Source: Kappaphycus alvarezii
Taxonomy: Eukaryota > Rhodophyta > Florideophyceae > Gigartinales > Solieriaceae
DNA length: 64,000 nucleotides
Direction: 5' to 3'
Assembly: GCA_002205965.3 (NCBI GenBank)
Contig: NADL03000604.1
Span: forward strand, 1,488,001 to 1,552,000
Below are positions 39,149 through 50,220 of this stretch, one piece after another (positions within the stretch are counted from its first letter, which is position 1; each line of letters starts with the position of its first letter). A model generated the notes under the pieces. The model was given only the letters and a program-made list of their open reading frames with translations. It made no database searches and was not told where the DNA came from. Both the position numbers and the translations under genes were made by a program.

Positions 39149-39382
39149 ATGAGTTCTACTCATTCTCCCACACCGTGTCTCAGGCATAAATCCCTGGATG
39201 ATCTCCAACAACGTTCGTTGACGCCTCATAAGCAGAACATCTCAGCTACACTTATCCGCTCCGAGTCTACAGGACCTCTGGAACTATTAGATGAAGTGGT
39301 TGAAGAGCGAGCAGCACTACGCAGAAATTTCGGCTCTCAAATAATATATGAGCACTATGGTGAAAAGACAGCCTTTCTCTAA
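39149..39382 (+). pseudogene. Coding-like island, unknown family
   Basis: Seventy-seven codons from an in-frame ATG read as balanced protein (SLDDLQQRSLTPHK, ELLDEVVEERAALRRNFGSQ). GC content is higher than in the flanks. Downstream to about 39730 other frames remain partly protein-like but with stops, as in a decayed gene. No family recognised. Confidence 0.25.
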
Positions 39383-39759
39383 TTCCATGCTTTTCAGGAT
39401 GCAAGCAGACGCAGAGGGATTCTATACAGGAAAATGTTTTCTACGGCTTGACTTTGTATTGATTAGAAACAGTTCTTTGATTTTATTAGTAATAACTACG
39501 ATGCTAGGAAATTACGGCGCCCTAAGTTTAGAGCGAAGGTTGTGACCTTCGAAATATAAAAAACCTAAAACTTAAAGGCTCATGGGACTTTCTTCGGAAA
39601 TTTTTTGGCATCTGTGAGCCCACTGTCGTGTGAAACTTTTCAATATTGATGGATTCGATGTCCAAAACCGTCTAAGAAGATTTTGACAATGTTTGGAGCA
39701 GAATGGACTATGAAGAGACGTTAAATAAATGAAAAGGGTTAAAAAAATTCGTGTAAGCT

Positions 39760-40980
39760 CGATATGCAGCAGAAATTACATTTCAGTCGTACAATAGGCC
39801 TAGTGGTAATATAAAAGCAAAGAATAAGTACTCTAGTGATGAACAGGAGCTCTAAAATTTTAAAATTGAAGTTCTGGTCGTTCCTGTCGGTTTGCTAATT
39901 GGTCTTGATTCATTATATCCGAAGTAAATCGCTTATATTGATTTTATGCAATTTTTGAATAGCATAAGGTGTAATTCAAGAAGAGAAATGCAGGGATAGA
40001 GATACAATATAGAGGAATCAGAAGTTTTTAGTACAGTGGGTTTCGAGCATTTTTTTCAAAAAAATGATACCAGTGGGGAACAGAGTTTTTGAAAAATGTG
40101 TACTTGTTAAAAACATTCATAATAGTGAGATTTAGATGGATGAATATGCATTTAGCTAGAAATTAATTTAAGACGGAAAATTATTGGGGAACGCCTTTGG
40201 AAGTTTATGTGAGTAATGGATTGTTCTTTCCGGTAAAAACAGGGTGGAAAGAAAAGCCTTAAAGTGCTATTTTAGTAATTTTTGGCCTAACATACAAACA
40301 AATTTTGTTTATTCCGCTTCGTGCCTCCAACCAACTTTTGAGTAACTGATTGAATAAAAAGAATTCATAAAATTGAAGATTGGAATGTTAAGAATAATGT
40401 AAAAGCTCAAGAAAAGTGTCGAAACAAGGGTTGTAGAAGGATCATAATGGACATACAGTGCCGGTCTCTAGTGAATGCCTGAAATCCTCTGATGCGGAAG
40501 CTGTGGAAGAATGAGTATTTAGGTATTTTATAATGCTTCTAAAATGAGGTCACTTATTGGTTAATGAATTTTGCTTGCGCTTGAAGAAATTTTCAAATAA
40601 ACTCGTACTCGTGACTATAACCCATGATCCCAAAAATAGTGAAAACTGTATCTCATGATTGCAACACAGCAATTACGCCGACTGACCAGGAAATTTAAAT
40701 GTGGGTATTAAGGTACACCCTCATACTAAATGCCGCCGATGTCCATGATCACTGTGTTGATGCTGGTGCTGGCTCGGCATCAGCACTAGCATCACCATCA
40801 AAGTCAACATTAACATCACTTTAAGAGATAACCAACGGCCGTTTAAAGGACTTTTCACAACACCAGTGTGCAGAGAGGCTGTGAAACTGGAAGATTTCCC
40901 TGTTATTTGTCTGCAGACGACAACATGACGTCAAACACATATATTCCAGTTTCGCATCAACGGCAGCTCTGATTTTCGTT
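39760..40980. other. AT-rich to balanced, nothing assignable
   Basis: The left end of Harbinger copy 1 probably lies in 40720-40990. I could not find a convincing terminal inverted repeat matching the right side of the cluster. Confidence 0.4.
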
Positions 40981-40992
40981 GCGAACAAAGTC

Positions 40993-42030
40993 ATGTCCCT
41001 CCGAGGGAATGTTGAGAACATGCTGCATCGCAGCAACCGGATCAGCTTATCCAACTTCACCTTTAGTTTTAACGGATTCAGTAAAAAGGACTGTCTCAGC
41101 CTCTTCGTATTTGGAACAGAGCACATTGTCCAAGTGATGTATGTCATTGACTGGCCTCTATCTCACATTGAAACCAGACCTGAACGGTACGTAGTCAACT
41201 CCATGCTTGTTAGTTGTACCATTTTAAGGAGATTGGCCACACCGTCAAGGTAGATGGACTTTGAGACAATATCTGGGAAGCACTCTTCACAGTTAACAGA
41301 GATTTTTTGCGAAGGCTTGGAGTGGCTCTTGACAACGAGAAATAATCTTTTGACAGCTGGACTATCCCAATAATTTTTCCAACAGCGAGCTGCCTTACAC
41401 TCCGAGTGTACTCAATCAAGGGTAAATGGCCTCAACAATTGTGTGAGCTTTATAGACGAAACAGCGATTGGAATTGCATGCCCGAGCGGCTCATATATGA
41501 TGCAACTCGTTGTATACAATGGTCACAATCGCAAGCACCCAATTAAGTTTCAGACAGTGACGGGAACTGGCGGGCTGATTCTACACGCAATTGACCCCGT
41601 CGAATGGCGACGTCTCTGCCCGACTCTGTGGTTTCGGAGTGAACTCGAGCAAAAATTCCCTGAGGTGTTAGAATGTGGTACTGTCAAATATTGCCTTTAT
41701 GGGAATAGCAGTTACAATAGACGTCGGTTCCTTGAGGTGCCGTACAAGGGCAGTTACTTAAAACCCTATCAACCTGCGTTTAATAGAAGAAATTATGAAG
41801 GTGGAGTTACAATCGAATGGATCTTGGAGGAGATCAAGGCCATTTTTACAGCTGTCGATTTTAAGCATAAAATGAAGGTGCTGGAATCACCATTTAGTTC
41901 TCTTTACCTTGCCACTATGCATTTAGAAAATGTGCGCAATTGTTTTTACCCGCAACAAACATCTAAATACTTTGGTTACAATCCCCAATCATTGGAGGCG
42001 TACTTATCCATCTCCAAAGAGCAACAATAA
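40993..42030 (+). pseudogene. PIF/Harbinger transposase, copy 1 (inactive)
   Basis: A DDE transposase of the PIF/Harbinger superfamily, which would catalyse cut-and-paste transposition. It is one continuous frame of 346 codons interrupted by two stops: TAG at 41251-41253 (position expected to be Trp, in RRLATPSR-stop) and TAA at 41371-41373. An N-terminal helical region is followed by the catalytic core: FIDET keeps the first Asp (about 41455) and YNGH(N)RKHPIKFQ is typical. The second catalytic Asp is replaced (YCLYGNSSYN, where copy 2 has GDSGYN), and the TIEWILEEIK box keeps the Glu. It cannot be active as it stands. It converges on its accessory gene (42057, minus strand). Confidence 0.8.
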
Positions 42031-42056
42031 ATCAAGGAATGGATAAATTGGTGGAG

Positions 42057-42640
42057 TCAATTTTCGTTATTTCCAAACATCTCCATCATCAAGCGAAACT
42101 TCGAAGTTCTAGCCCCTGATTTGCTTTTACCGCCTCTCGAAGCTCTTTTCATTCTTTCTTTCTCCTTTACTTCCATTTCCAGTTTCGCTTTACCATAGGA
42201 GAGTTTCTTGAGTTCATTGAAAATATTTTCATCTCCCCTGAGCCCCCCGCGACACGCTGACATTTTCGCGCACGGCCACCGGAAGACTCCGCAGCACCTT
42301 CCGTTCCGCTATCCCCATCCGTGTTCGCCGTCTTTACGCTCGTTGCTATGCTCCTTAATTCTCTCTCCACACGCTCTTTTTCATCACCATCAAGTTCCTT
42401 CGCCGCTCTTTCATCTGCGCTTCTCTTCGCGTCGATGTCGTCTCGTGCCTCCCTTCACATCATCAGCAGCTCATAAATCTCGCCTACTTCTCTCCCTACG
42501 CCCGAACGGACCTGATCCCGTTTTTTTGACTTGTCGAATGATGGTTGCAAGCGCCTTTAGCGATCTTGTACGCATTTTCCAGTAACGGGCAATCTCTTGC
42601 GTGGGGTTGCATTCGCCCGCTTACTAGAGATATTACGCAC
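42057..42640 (-). pseudogene. Harbinger accessory protein, copy 1 (decayed)
   Basis: This is the second protein of the element, the partner that in Harbinger elements is a Myb/SANT-like DNA-binding factor. From 5' to 3' on the minus strand it has a short AYKIAK relic of the SANT-like region, then SGVGREVGEIYELLMM and an in-frame TGA. A charged segment (KRSADERAAKELDGDEKE) and a final coiled-coil ending SKFRLMMEMF follow. These parts align with the copy at 43027-43835. Most of the SANT core is missing and the frame changes once near 42.2 kb. The last codon is at 42057-42059, only 27 bp from the transposase stop. Confidence 0.6.
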
Positions 42641-43026
42641 CAAATATGAGAAATGTCGTGAGACAAAATTCTTGAACACGTGGCAACCTGTAAGTCGTAT
42701 TGCTGAGGTTCTAAAGTTGTGCGTGACGAAACATGCAGAATTGTGCGTCGATAGAGAAGTGCCGTGAGAAAATCGGTGCACACAAAACGCGGGAACAGCT
42801 GAAGCCGAACGCTTCCTTCGTCTCAGTCACTAATGCCGAGGCATGTCAGATCCTACGCCTGCTCGCAGTTTACGGCCAACGCCATACTCTAGCCAAACTC
42901 CCCTTCCCCCTATCCCTAGCTCCATACCTCTGCGCAATCCCTCATCCCTTTCATAATCACAGCAAGCTGTCTTCGAGACGAGTACTACCGACGTTCATGC
43001 AGCACACAAGCTCGGCCGCCGGTAAC

Positions 43027-43835
43027 GTTTCTCAAGCCAAGAAGACCTCGTTATCATCCGGGAAGTCGCCGCAGCGAAAGCACACATAGCGCCGAAAGGC
43101 GAAATAAGAGAGCGCTTTAAAATTGCTACGGCTAAGGCCAATGCGACTGAGAGGCTAAGCGATGCCGTCACATGGAAGTCCATAACGGACAGGTACAAGC
43201 GACTGCAAGAGCGTTTTGACCGCTATTATAGGATGGAGACTTGAATGACTGGGGTTGGTGGGGAGGTAGGGGAGGCCGAGGAGCTCCTGAGCATAATGCG
43301 AGATGATCATGGAAATTTTGAGGAGAGGAGAGGCGCAAAACGGCAGAAAAAAGTGGACGAAGAGGAGCGGAAGGAGCGACTGGGAGCCGAAATTAGAAGC
43401 CATGTGACACAACAACGTACTGCAAGCAGTGAAGATGAAGTCTTCCAGCTTCTGGATGATGATGATAACGTGCAGGACACCAGTGTTGGAAGCAAACCGG
43501 GGAGTGCACGGACGAAGTGGAAGCCGGGACAGATTGGGACGATTGAGAATGAGACTGCTAGGTTCACTGCGACCCTGGAGGGAGGTGATGCCAGACGTAA
43601 TGAAATCGAAGCGCAGCGTCTGGCGTTGGACCGCGACAGGTTTGAAGAGGAAAAGATGGAGCGCGAGCGCGCTCGTACTGAACGACGACAGAAGCGAGAA
43701 TCAGCTCAGAAGACTGAACTCGAGAAGTTCAGGATCATGATGGAATTTTTTCAGCAGGCGACAGGGCGCAATACTAGCAATGGTGGGCGCGGGGGTCAGC
43801 CCCCAATGGATTCCAGCTCCAAGGAGACGCTCTAA
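43027..43835 (+). pseudogene. Harbinger accessory SANT/coiled-coil protein, copy 2
   Basis: A Myb/SANT-like domain reads RFSSQEDLVIIREVAAAK, then TWKSITDRYKRLQERF (43027-43230). An in-frame TGA follows at 43242-43244, then SGVG-type TGVGGEVGEAEELL, a highly charged middle (EERKERLGAEIR) and a long coiled-coil (43620-43740) ending KFRIMMEFFQQ. Without the TGA the frame is continuous for about 268 codons. The TGA may be a CGA-to-TGA change, or the ATG right after it may start a separate shorter protein. It converges on transposase copy 2 with a gap of only a few bases. Confidence 0.65.
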
Positions 43836-45134
43836 GTCCTCCGCTCGCTGCAGACTTTGCGCTCGCTGCTTGCTGCGGACTTTGTGCTCGCCGCTCGCTG
43901 TAATCGATTCAGGATGACGCCCGCGCCGGGATTTTTCTCAACTAGCCCATCTGAGTGAAGGTAACCTTTTAGAGTGGGCGGACTACACCAGAAGTACTTA
44001 GAGATCTGACTGCCGTAAAAGCAAGTCCTGAAGTTGGCCAGCAGCATCGTAGCTAGATACATAGTTCCTACGGGGGATTATAATATGCACAGCTTGCGGT
44101 AAAATTCCATTGTTTTCTAATAGATTTTGAGCTCTTTGAAGAAACACTCGACTGTTATCCGCCCTCTTGACATCGCGAGATTAAACGCTCGTTGGTCCGC
44201 GCTAAGCGCACATCCCTGGAATGGCACTTGAAGGTACACGTGCTGATTATACCCGCTGTCTCCGTACAAACAATACTGTTTGTTGCTCAAGTTAAGGCAC
44301 TCTTCAAGCTGCTGGTCCAATCCGGAGCGAGAATATAGCGTCCAGTCATGCCTCTTCCCTTTATACGGGTCTCTTCTACGGGTCCATATCCGTGCAATAG
44401 CAGCCCATCTGGGCGCACAAAGGCTGGAACTTCAGCGCATAGAACCTTTTGTGACAATCATACACAACTTGTTGTAGAACCTCCTGACTTGGTCGCGCGA
44501 TCCGTATCATTCGTCCCGCCAATAAAACCAATGCAGTTATCGAGCCCGTGAGTCTTGCGATTGACTGCCTCAGCGTAAAATTCAGCGCGTTGCGCAACAA
44601 ACGGTGCATGTAACGGCGACTTCACAAGATGCTGATACTCGTCCACAAACGCATCCATTGTTTCCCAGAAGATTTCCGATAGTTGAGAGGCATACTTTCT
44701 GAACATCTTTTCGCGATCTGTCCACCTGTATGGCGACGCGAGTCTGCTGAGCAGTACAAAAGTTGCTAGAAGTGGTCCGCAAGTGTACCGGTTCAGTGCT
44801 GTGAGATATAATTCTGCTTTCGTGCATATGATCGGCGCTAAAGTCTGTATATCCGCTATTTGAAAGCGAAAGTGCGACAGACATTCCTGCTCGGAGAGGT
44901 TACGAAGATCTCGATAAACTTACTAGCATAAATACTGCTGTTGCGTCGCAGAAACGTGAAGTAGTTCCCGTGATGATGGTAGAACCGCTGAAAATCTATC
45001 GCGAGGAAATCGGATGGGACATGCGTCCAGCGGCTTCTGCGTTGAATCAGGAAGAGAAGAATTGAGCGCCAGTTCTTTACAACCCGAATGGCAGTAGTCA
45101 TCGTAAGGTTGTATAGGGTCACTTTTGCCACCAT
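43832..45134 (-). pseudogene. PIF/Harbinger transposase, copy 2 (inactive)
   Basis: Begins MVAKVTLYNL at 45134 and runs about 430 codons to 43832. The N-terminal part has the conserved DFQRFYHHH and FLRRNSS stretch. A helical region (ASPYRWTDREKMFRKYASQ) leads to the catalytic core. The first catalytic Asp is lost (CIGFIGGT, where copy 1 has FIDET). The second is kept (YCLYGDSGYN) and the last box is TVECFFKELK. The frame changes near 44880, 44500 and twice near 44400. It lies in opposite orientation to copy 1. The two copies have lesions at different catalytic positions and differ in sequence, so they are not a recent duplication. Confidence 0.8.
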
Positions 45135-45215
45135 TATGAGTGCTGTACTACCGGGAGGAAGAGAGTGGCTAGGAGGGCTAGGATTATAATACTCCCGCAA
45201 ATGAGTTTTATACAT

Positions 45216-46380
45216 TGCGTAACCTCAATTCTGAAGTTGCCTTAAGAGAATTCTTTACACCGAAATCAACATCGCATTTACTGAAGCATTTCTGAAACTT
45301 GCCAGAATTCTTTCAGTGCGTAAAATCTGTACTGTATCAATATTCTGTACTACAAAATCTGGTTAAAATTAACGCTAAATAGTATTTGAAAGTACCGCCA
45401 ACCCGAAAAGGCGGTAATACTACAGTAGTGATATAAACTGTGTCAATTGCACCAAAATAATCAAATACTAACTAACTGTAGCCCACATCCCTGAATTTTT
45501 CTACGGCGTCACTTCTTTCGATCTTCCCTTTCCAGCTATCCAGCCCCTGCAGAAAACCCCTCCTCGAATTTCTCCTCGATTGACCAAATCTTCCCCTGCC
45601 GTCAAAAAGCTGCGCTCCTTTTTCCAGCAGGGGGAAAAATTACCGGTAGCGAATCATCGTCAACTGTGAAGCAAATGGACTCTCTCTTTGCCCATTTCAA
45701 GCAGGTAGCCTGAAGGCGATGCTTTCGTGAATTGAAGTCTGAAATGGGACTGAAAGGAGGTAAGTGAAGAAAATTCTTTATTCGGATTTATCGTTCACTG
45801 TACTAAAATTAACTGCAGTTTCTGATGCACGATCGAATTTGCTACAAGTTATGGGTACTATGGACACAGCGGGAGATGAAAACTCAGAAGAAGGTGGAGA
45901 TGACTTCACTTTTTTGAAGTCAATGCGAATAAGCATATCTGGAAAAGTTAAGTCTACCGTTTCATTCAAGCTGCCGTTCAAAGTCTAATACTTCATCGAA
46001 GATAGGCATTTTGAGGCTGACGCGACATGGAAACGCGTGTGTTGTACTTTGATCTTCGCGCTATCGAGGATCAGTCTTACGAAAAAGGGCTTGGAAGCGA
46101 GGGTGTTTTACTAGGGTAGGTATGAATGCGTCCGCTCGTATTTGAATTTGTATTGCTTGTTTTTGCTTAATGATTACCAGTGATTATTTTTGTATTAATG
46201 TTGTTGTAGCAACCGCTAAACGTTTAGAACTTGGAAGCCACCCTGCGTACTTATGATTGTAAAGCTACTTCGGTGTGCGGAGCGCGCGAAGGAACTGAAT
46301 AACTGTGATCTAAAATCTTGAATTGTACTAACCCATATCATTTTTTAGTTGTGGGCCAAGTGCCCGAAACCGACTTGCCC
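45216..46380. other. Boundary between Harbinger and copia remnants
   Basis: It contains a few TACTG words (45325-45356), an ACCGCC...GGCGGT inverted repeat near 45398 and, from 45480, sequence that may be the start of the following element (leader or gag N-terminus). I could not define an LTR. Confidence 0.35.
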
Positions 46381-46383
46381 ATA

Positions 46384-47450
46384 AGGCCCAAATTCACTTG
46401 GGACCATAAATTTCCTCCGCGTATTGACGGAAAGGGAGATCAAGAAGAACATCGTGACGCAGTTAAGCTTTGAAAGCAATTCCACAATTTGCTGCCTGAA
46501 TCGAATAGTAATAAGATTCCTGAAGCACTCCAAGCTGTCATTTTGGAGTCACAACTGTATGATCGGGCTAAGGACCTATGCTCTGACATCTGGCATGATT
46601 AACTTACTGTCGATGGAGCAGTAGAAACAGTAGTTGGTAAGATTTACCAGAAGGACGCTCTGTATATCACGAGTGAAGCATATCGCTCGTATTAGCACTA
46701 TAGAATACGAAACGTGGAAATAAGGAAAGCATGAAGAACTTTTAATCTAGATTTTCTGCTGAAGTGGCTAAGTTTAATTCTATTTCCAACGAAACAAAAC
46801 TACCGGAATGTATTACAGCTTTAATGCTGTTGTCAACCTCGAACTTTGATGACTCGCAGCGTGTATCAGTTTTGGCTGCCGCATCACCGTCAGGTGATAA
46901 TTTGACTCCGCAGTCGTTGAATGATAAATTTTTGAAAGCAGTCACTTACCAGTCTGTCGCTTCTATTATCAAGCATTGCGACAAATCTTTGAATCAAGCA
47001 GCTGGCAAAGCTCCGCTAAATGCTAGCGCAGCCGGAACTAGTCGATATCGCGGCCCGACCATGGCAATGGAAGAGGATTCGATAATCGGTCTCCTCCAAC
47101 TAGCAAGTTTCCGTGCAATAAGGGTGGAAAGCATGGGCACTGGAAAGATAACCACAGCGCTGATGGATCTTTGACATCGCATGTACCGTCGTATGACACA
47201 CAGGAGGAGGCTCTTGAAAATCAGAAGTCATACCATATTCGATCCGGTAACAAAGGGTCATCCTCAATAGGCCACAAGAGCGGCGTACATGGAAAGCAAA
47301 GGGCTGTTCCATTCAAGAGAGCTACCTTGACCAGATTCTCAGCTAAGTGCCAGAACGCTGATGTAGAACGTGGACCTCTCGTCGACAGCGGAGCATCATA
47401 TGCTGCTATCGGACAGGTGGAACTTAATTTGCTTTCTGAAGATATGTGAC
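46384..47450 (+). pseudogene. Copia-type gag and protease (decayed)
   Basis: Gag-like sequence starts PKFTWDHKFPP at 46384 and continues through LPESNSNKIPEAL, ESQLYDRAKDLC and a second part at 46764 (KFNSISNETKLPE). Stops include TGA at 46471, where a Trp is expected. A zinc-knuckle-like stretch (CNKGGKHGHW, about 47115) has its first Cys replaced by Ser. The protease motif VDSGASYAAIG lies near 47385, followed by a stop at 47447. The order gag - knuckle - protease - integrase is that of Ty1/copia. Confidence 0.6.
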
Positions 47451-47763
47451 TTAGTACGAATGCCAAGCTTGATGATATTCCTCTTTACTACGAATAATTC
47501 TAGGATTCATTGTGATAACGGCACTGTCTGACGGAGGAATTCCCGTCCGCATTGCCCACGTTGTAATTGAAAGCTCTTGACAATAGGTAATTGGCCGCCA
47601 TGTCACTCGGAAGGCCAATATTGAGAATATTGATAAGAACACACTGGTATTTCTATCTGGTAATGAAAGGAAGGATATATCGCTTGTCGATCATGAATTT
47701 CTCTGTTACATTCCTCTAGATCTCTTTGGATTCCAAAGCACCAACTGATCAATCTTTTCATGT

Positions 47764-48792
47764 ATGTCCACAGTTACGCTTGTCAACTCAAAGTGGAAGG
47801 ACGTCAAGAGTGTTATCGACAAAGTGCACAAGCACGTGTGCGGGCATGCAAGCCACAATGATCTCAAGATGCTGCTAGAACGCAATAGGCTATGGAACGA
47901 AGCTATCGCTTCCTATGTCAGAAACCTAATCGAAGGCTGCAGTGCTTGTAGAGCTACTTATTTTTTGCAGCCAAATCGCAAAGTATCTATAAGCTCTCTG
48001 TCGAATAATTTTAACGAAGTTGTATGCATAGATCATCTCTTTCTTGAAGATAACTGTCTATTGCACTGTATGGACCTCGTAAAGAGGTACTCAGCTGCAC
48101 TTTTTGTGGAAACTACTGTATTGAAAGAAGCTATTATTGGATTTGAAGCTTTTTGGATCTCTCAATTTTGGTACCTAGATGCAATTCGTGCTGACCTTGC
48201 TTTTCACAAAGGTGAGTCCAAGGCCAATTCTGATAGGCTTGGTATTCCGCTTCAACGCGTACCAACTCGCCGACATTCGAAGGATGCCATTGACTCTAAA
48301 CACAACATTATTCACAGCATATTTATTCGCCTCAAGGAAGCAGCAGGGTCTGAGTTTGATCCTGCTCTGGCATCGTACCAAGCCGTGACCATTTCGAATG
48401 ACTTGTATGGAAATGATACCGTATCTTCGTTTGAATTGGAGAAAGGATTTACACATCCAATTACTTCCAAGCCGTTGGATCTTACAGTTCCTCATGATTT
48501 ACGCCAAGCTGGTGATGAGCTTCAAGCACGGAGGAAATTGGCTTTAATTCTAAAGTCAAAAGATGTACCTGAAGTTCCTTTTTCCGTATGTAGTATAGTG
48601 GAGATCTATCAGAAGCATGACAATGAGAAGAGGGGTAAGTGGTATGAAGCCAAAACCATTAGGTCTCTTGACAAGCATGCTCGTGTTATAAAAGTTCCTG
48701 GAAAGAATGGTGGCTGAATTACTGTAGCTTTTGAAGACTCTCGTGCCCTCTACGAAAAGAAAGCTTTTCTGAACTTGTACAAGATGGACTAG
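47764..48792 (+). pseudogene. Copia-type integrase (decayed)
   Basis: The HHCC zinc region (HKHVCGHASHNDLKMLLERNR with CSAC after it, about 47830-47955) precedes the core. Core residues visible are Asp in CIDHLFLED (about 48030) and Asp in IRADLAF (about 48190). The position where a Glu is expected before SKH is Asp (DAIDSKHNII, about 48295). TGA at 48715-48717 breaks the frame after GKNGG; the same frame then continues to about 48780, where a one-base loss moves it to the next part. Inactive as it stands. Confidence 0.6.
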
Positions 48793-49445
48793 ATTCCCTA
48801 TATGAAATCGTGAATGAATACCTCGATGGCACCAACCAATCCTCAGAGCAATCATCAGTTACTAGTCCAGATGCTGAGCTGCAATCGGAAGAAACTGATG
48901 ATATCTATGCCGACTTTCCCGAACCAGTTGAGACTGCAGAATCTAATGTCACTGATTTCTGCTCCGATACCAATCATGTACCGAATGTGGGCGATAGTAT
49001 TGAAGTCTATTGGCCCCTTGACGAAAAGTTCTATAGTGGAACCGTCCATTCGGAAGAAGGCGATGGAGGTATGAACATCCACTACGATGACGGTGATAAG
49101 GGTTGCCTTGATATGAGTAAGGAGACTTGGAACTTTATTGAAGCAATACCTGCCAGCTCCAGCACAATGTATCCTGAACAATTGGAAGTCACCAGCACTG
49201 AGAGTACAGTTCTCTCTGCAATGCTCGAGCACTTTGGAAATAATGAATTTCTTAGGCATCATGCTCAAGGCTTTGAGCAGTACCCGCTTGTGAATGCACA
49301 CAATGCAGAGGAAGAAACGTTCTTGAAAACTGCACGTCCAGTTGCGCATCTTAAAATTACTCCAGGTTCGAAGTTCATCAACAGTCACGCGCTTTATAAT
49401 ATTAAGCAAAACGATGACCGGTCACTGAAGCTGAAGCTCGTATAG
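48774..49445 (+). pseudogene. Tudor-like domain segment of copia polyprotein
   Basis: An open frame of over 200 codons links integrase and reverse transcriptase. After an acidic spacer it has VGDSIEVYWPLDEKFYSG, then IHYDDGDKGCLDMSKETW (48984-49142). This is the pattern of Tudor/Agenet-type folds (VGxxVxVxWPxDxxFYxGxV ... YxDGDxExLxLxxExW) known from chromatin readers such as PDS5-like and PTM proteins. The segment ends with TPGSKFINSHALYNIKQND, the start of the RT region. A role in targeting insertion to modified chromatin is inference by analogy with chromodomain-bearing gypsy elements. Confidence 0.65.
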
Positions 49446-50220
49446 CACCATATGGAAATGAAGACGACCCGAGAAATTTTTTAAGTAAGGACTGTACGAT
49501 ATGTCCACCAACAGGACTTAGGATACTAGAATCTATTTCGCGTCGCTTCAAGGGACAATCTACAAAGATGATGTAAAGGCTGCTTTCTTCAAACTGGTGA
49601 AGCGCAACAAGATGTATATGTTCGACCACCAAAGGAAAGTTCTATGAAGCCCTCGCATCTTTGGCTATTGTTGACCGAAGCCTACGGTCTGGTCAGTGCC
49701 AACGCAAAATGGCAGAACCAATCAGACCAGCTTAATGGAAATTGGAATGACACAGTCAGCTCATGTACCGCAACTGTTCTTTATGAAGGAAGATATTAGG
49801 TTGGTAGTTTTGGTGGAAAAGATAGTTGATCATCGGGGAAAATGATCGAGCTGAATCATTCGTCGAAAAGTTTGGCAAACGCTTCAAATTTGGGGACGTA
49901 AATCATGGTCCTGGAAAACTTCGATACTTGGGAATTAACAGGATTCAGAATGGTGACTAAACGATCAAAACTGATGCCGACAAAAAAGTAGAAGCTGTAA
50001 CGGAATATCCATTCTCAAGACAGCGTCGCAAGCAATTTGAACGGCCATTGAACCAATGAAAAAATCTGTTTTCGCATCGACGAATAGCTCTCTTGGCTGG
50101 ATTGAAACAGCTGCATCACCTTTTTGCTAGTTTTATTCAATTTCCCTCCAGCAGAAAGCACTTGAGCTGAATGTCTGTCATCTCGTTGAACAGATCAACA
50201 ATGCGGAAGCTAAAAGAGCT
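49430..50220 (+). pseudogene. Copia-type reverse transcriptase (decayed)
   Basis: RT begins with EARIAPYGNEDDPR and CPPTGLRILESI and reaches motif A (KDDVKAAFFKL, about 49570), with frame changes near 49433 and 49560 that each fit one lost base. Further on, LRYLGIN (about 49925) and TIKTDADKKVEAV (about 49965) are later RT/connection motifs. Stops are frequent after 49645 and no catalytic YxDD is intact. No RNase H and no 3' LTR could be recognised before the AT-rich block. Confidence 0.5.

Noticed and set aside
40720-45440. Terminal inverted repeats for the Harbinger pair
   Set aside because: Fuzzy similarity of TACTAAATGCCGCC (about 40733) to the reverse complement near 45410 is too weak to call.
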